A stretch of DNA of 64,000 bases, from positions 2,294,001 through 2,358,000 of the forward strand of contig CBDAPU010000001.1 in the NCBI GenBank assembly GCA_965198875.1, given 5' to 3'. Source of the stretch: CBDAPU01 sp965198875. GTDB taxonomy: Bacteria; Pseudomonadota; Gammaproteobacteria; Eutrophobiales; Eutrophobiaceae. Every line of letters begins with the position of its first letter. Positions within the stretch are counted from its first letter, which is position 1. The position numbers were made by a program, and so were the translations under genes. This document shows positions 62,402 to 64,000 of the stretch, in pieces. The notes beneath the pieces are model-generated. The model made no database searches. It was not told the DNA's origin and was given only the letters and a program-made list of their open reading frames with translations.

Positions 62402-63721
62402 ATGAATTGCAGACATAGTTTAATCAGTGCGCTGTTATTAGCATTAGTTATTCCACTAGAAACGGCACCATTAAAAGCTTCCCAAACTGATGCATTTACA
62501 GGGCTGACCGTTTTAGAAGTTGTAACCACTTTGAGAGATAGTGTACAAGGAGTTATTGCGTCACTGGATTCACTGACTGGCAATGCGTTATTTCAATCAA
62601 GGCAACACCTGGAACTTTTGCTAACACAGCTAGAAGTGGTCACTGATGGTGTTTTAGACACAACATTTGATAGCCTTGATAGAGCAGAACGACAGTTTTT
62701 TGTGGATGTAAATAATCAGATAACCGCATTGAAAGAACTAGAAAGAGTAACAGCGGAAGATGTGAATCGAGTCACTACTAATATCTCGAATGGTTTTACG
62801 AATCTGCCATTTGCAAAATCTTTTCCCCTGATTTTCGATTACGACCCTGTATACACGCTAAACGGTGGTGACGCTAATTCAGACACTATAAATGTTAGCT
62901 TTAAAGGTGTTTTGTTAGGCTCTGGTGAGCCTTCATTAACCTTTGGTGATACACATTGCAGTTTATCTACAAAAATTGATACTAAGCTTACATTCACATG
63001 CAACAGAAATTTATTTCTGGCATATGATACTATCAAATCTACCACTGGTAAGCTCCATGTCTTTCAGCGACAGGGTTTCCTTGCAAGACTCTTTGGTGGC
63101 CAAGGCAAAAAATTCGAATATAATTTATCTATCAATGTCGTACCTGAGTTAGCGGGTATAGTTAAAACTACTGTGTGGCAAGAAACCCCTACCTTACAGT
63201 CCCAGCAAAGAAATAGTCCATTTGATCATCGAAATGCTCACTGCCAAGGTGCGCATACTAAAGTTTTTCAATTTAATGCTACGAATGGTTGGCAAATAGT
63301 ACCCAGCTCTGTTTCAGCGTCCTGTAATCATTCATCAGAGTCTTCCTGCAACGGTACAGTAAACATCACCAGTTTTTCTTTTGGATATAGTTGTACGATT
63401 GCAAATAATGGAACCTGCGGACCTTTCTGGAGGGATGGACGTGGAAGCTGCCGGGGTAATGTCAGCTGGCGAGAAGTAAGAAGCAATACACAAATCAACA
63501 GCCAGGAATTGGATATTAGGGAATTATTTTGGGGTAAAGATATTCAAATATCACTGCCTCAGAATACTGTAAACGTTAGCATATCTGTTGCAAAAACTGA
63601 TGGGTCGAGACGGATATTTACCGCGAATGATATCAGCGATCCATGGTTTAATGTTGAGGTGAATCTACAAGATGGTTACATCACTTTGCGCCCTGCATCG
63701 CTAGATCAAGCGCTTAATTGA
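62402..63721 (+). CDS. Exported, cysteine-containing protein of unknown function
   Basis: A 439-residue protein I do not recognise. A signal peptide (about residues 1-27, MNCRHSLISALLLALVIPLE then APLKAS) is clear, so it is exported. Residues 35-125 look helical and may form a coiled-coil-like stalk (VVTTLRDSVQGVIASLDSLT; FFVDVNNQITALKELERVTA). The C-terminal two thirds are beta-rich with eight cysteines in the mature part, most in a 130-residue region (AHCQG, ASCNH, SSCNG, YSCTI, GTCGP, GSCRG), consistent with four disulfides. Base composition is much more AT-rich than most of the window, and a transposase scar lies just upstream, so horizontal acquisition is likely. An adhesin, toxin-like or surface role is conceivable but not shown. 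Confidence 0.7.
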   Translation: MNCRHSLISALLLALVIPLETAPLKASQTDAFTGLTVLEVVTTLRDSVQGVIASLDSLTGNALFQSRQHLELLLTQLEVVTDGVLDTTFDSLDRAERQFFVDVNNQITALKELERVTAEDVNRVTTNISNGFTNLPFAKSFPLIFDYDPVYTLNGGDANSDTINVSFKGVLLGSGEPSLTFGDTHCSLSTKIDTKLTFTCNRNLFLAYDTIKSTTGKLHVFQRQGFLARLFGGQGKKFEYNLSINVVPELAGIVKTTVWQETPTLQSQQRNSPFDHRNAHCQGAHTKVFQFNATNGWQIVPSSVSASCNHSSESSCNGTVNITSFSFGYSCTIANNGTCGPFWRDGRGSCRGNVSWREVRSNTQINSQELDIRELFWGKDIQISLPQNTVNVSISVAKTDGSRRIFTANDISDPWFNVEVNLQDGYITLRPASLDQALN

Positions 63722-63886
63722 AGCTTCCGTGTGGATATAATAAAAACAATCATCACGGTAGCCTGTCTTACAGGATAAGATGAAGGTGTAAACATTCGGG
63801 CAATTTCATAGCCTGTCACGCAGTCACGCTACATATATGAGCATTAATTAAGGGGCTTTACCAGATAACAAGGATTAGGTGTTATT

Positions 63887-64000
63887 ATGGCGATGATGAG
63901 GGACAGTCGTTTAAGTGGTATGAACAAGCTCGTCTGGTTGATCCTTTTGTTTTTGGCGGTACAGCGAGAACAGCCGCCAGTATGGTGGGCGTCCATTTCA
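63887..64000 (+). CDS. Start of an exported or membrane protein, cut by the window edge
   Basis: An open frame from ATG 63887 to the last base (38 codons). It reads MAMMRDSRLSGMNKLVWLIL with LFLAVQ after it, a signal-peptide or membrane-anchor pattern; an alternative start at the later Met would give MNKLVWLILLFLAV. AAGGAT lies about 10 bases upstream of the first ATG. Nothing can be said about its function. Confidence 0.45.
   Translation, partial: MAMMRDSRLSGMNKLVWLILLFLAVQREQPPVWWASIS

Overview
The window looks like part of a gammaproteobacterial methylotroph or methanotroph chromosome. The left third carries a nearly contiguous set of genes for tetrahydromethanopterin (H4MPT)/methanofuran-linked C1 oxidation: a MxaJ/XoxJ-type periplasmic protein of a PQQ alcohol dehydrogenase system, NAD-dependent formate dehydrogenase, the Fhc formyltransferase/hydrolase complex, mch, fae and several cofactor-biosynthesis genes. 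Gammaproteobacterial affinity is supported by cmoB, trhO, btuB, a Pseudomonas-like two-ATP-cone NrdA and an S-adenosylhomocysteine (SAH) riboswitch in front of metH. No tRNA, rRNA, prophage, CRISPR-cas locus or origin was recognised.

Layout. 0-1.6 kb: MxaJ/XoxJ-like protein and an exported protein of unknown function. 1.6-13.6 kb (minus strand): a long gene train, in order of transcription an FwdD-like molybdopterin-dinucleotide-binding-domain protein, fhcB, fhcA, fhcD, a small cysteine-rich protein, fhcC, a ferredoxin, an FprA-type ferredoxin-NADP reductase with a frameshift, fdhB and fdhA. 13.8-17.4 kb (plus): mptG, mch, a CitG-like gene and fae, closed by an intrinsic terminator. 17.5-21.3 kb: a HisA-like gene, diverging from an overlapping MfnF-like / pabB / MfnE-like operon, probably making methanofuran- and methanopterin-type cofactors.

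21.5-24.8 kb is a restriction-modification-like operon (two DNA methyltransferases, a putative nuclease, an endonuclease VII-like HNH protein) next to an internally deleted IS1595-family transposase. 25-29.2 kb is nrdAB with a pair of NrdR-like boxes. 29.9-32.6 kb is a second R-M island (HindVP-like endonuclease, Vsr, C5-cytosine methyltransferase). A lipoyl-domain dihydrolipoyl dehydrogenase, a GNAT acetyltransferase and the tRNA U34 pair trhO-cmoB follow. 38.3-45.9 kb is a third, larger defence island: type III Res and Mod with a zeta-toxin-like ATPase and small partner between them, a decayed HsdR fragment, a DUF3800 protein and an AT-rich SIR2-like/DUF4917 protein.

46-50 kb holds metH under an SAH riboswitch. 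50-54.2 kb is a sulfide-oxidation and anion-transport set (SQR, persulfide-dioxygenase-like protein, SulP). 54.2-58.2 kb is a cobalamin-riboswitch-controlled btuB followed by a PduO-type adenosyltransferase and an MBL-fold hydrolase; this could supply B12 to MetH. 58.4-61.6 kb (minus) is an acyl-CoA carboxyltransferase, a 30-residue predicted membrane peptide, a biotin carrier protein and an acyl-CoA dehydrogenase. The right end holds a decayed IS1595-type transposase, an AT-rich cysteine-containing exported protein of unknown function and a gene start cut by the window edge.

How it fits together: formaldehyde from periplasmic alcohol oxidation would be condensed with H4MPT by Fae, cyclised and hydrolysed by Mch, released as formate by Fhc and oxidised to CO2 with NADH production by FdhAB. 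The methylene-H4MPT dehydrogenase step (MtdB) and the alcohol dehydrogenase itself are not in the window. The most unusual items are the extra Fhc-operon proteins, the toxin-like pair inside the type III R-M operon, the 30-residue membrane peptide in the carboxylase operon, two orphan genes (CitG-like, HisA-like) in the cofactor cluster and the layered defence islands with IS1595 scars.
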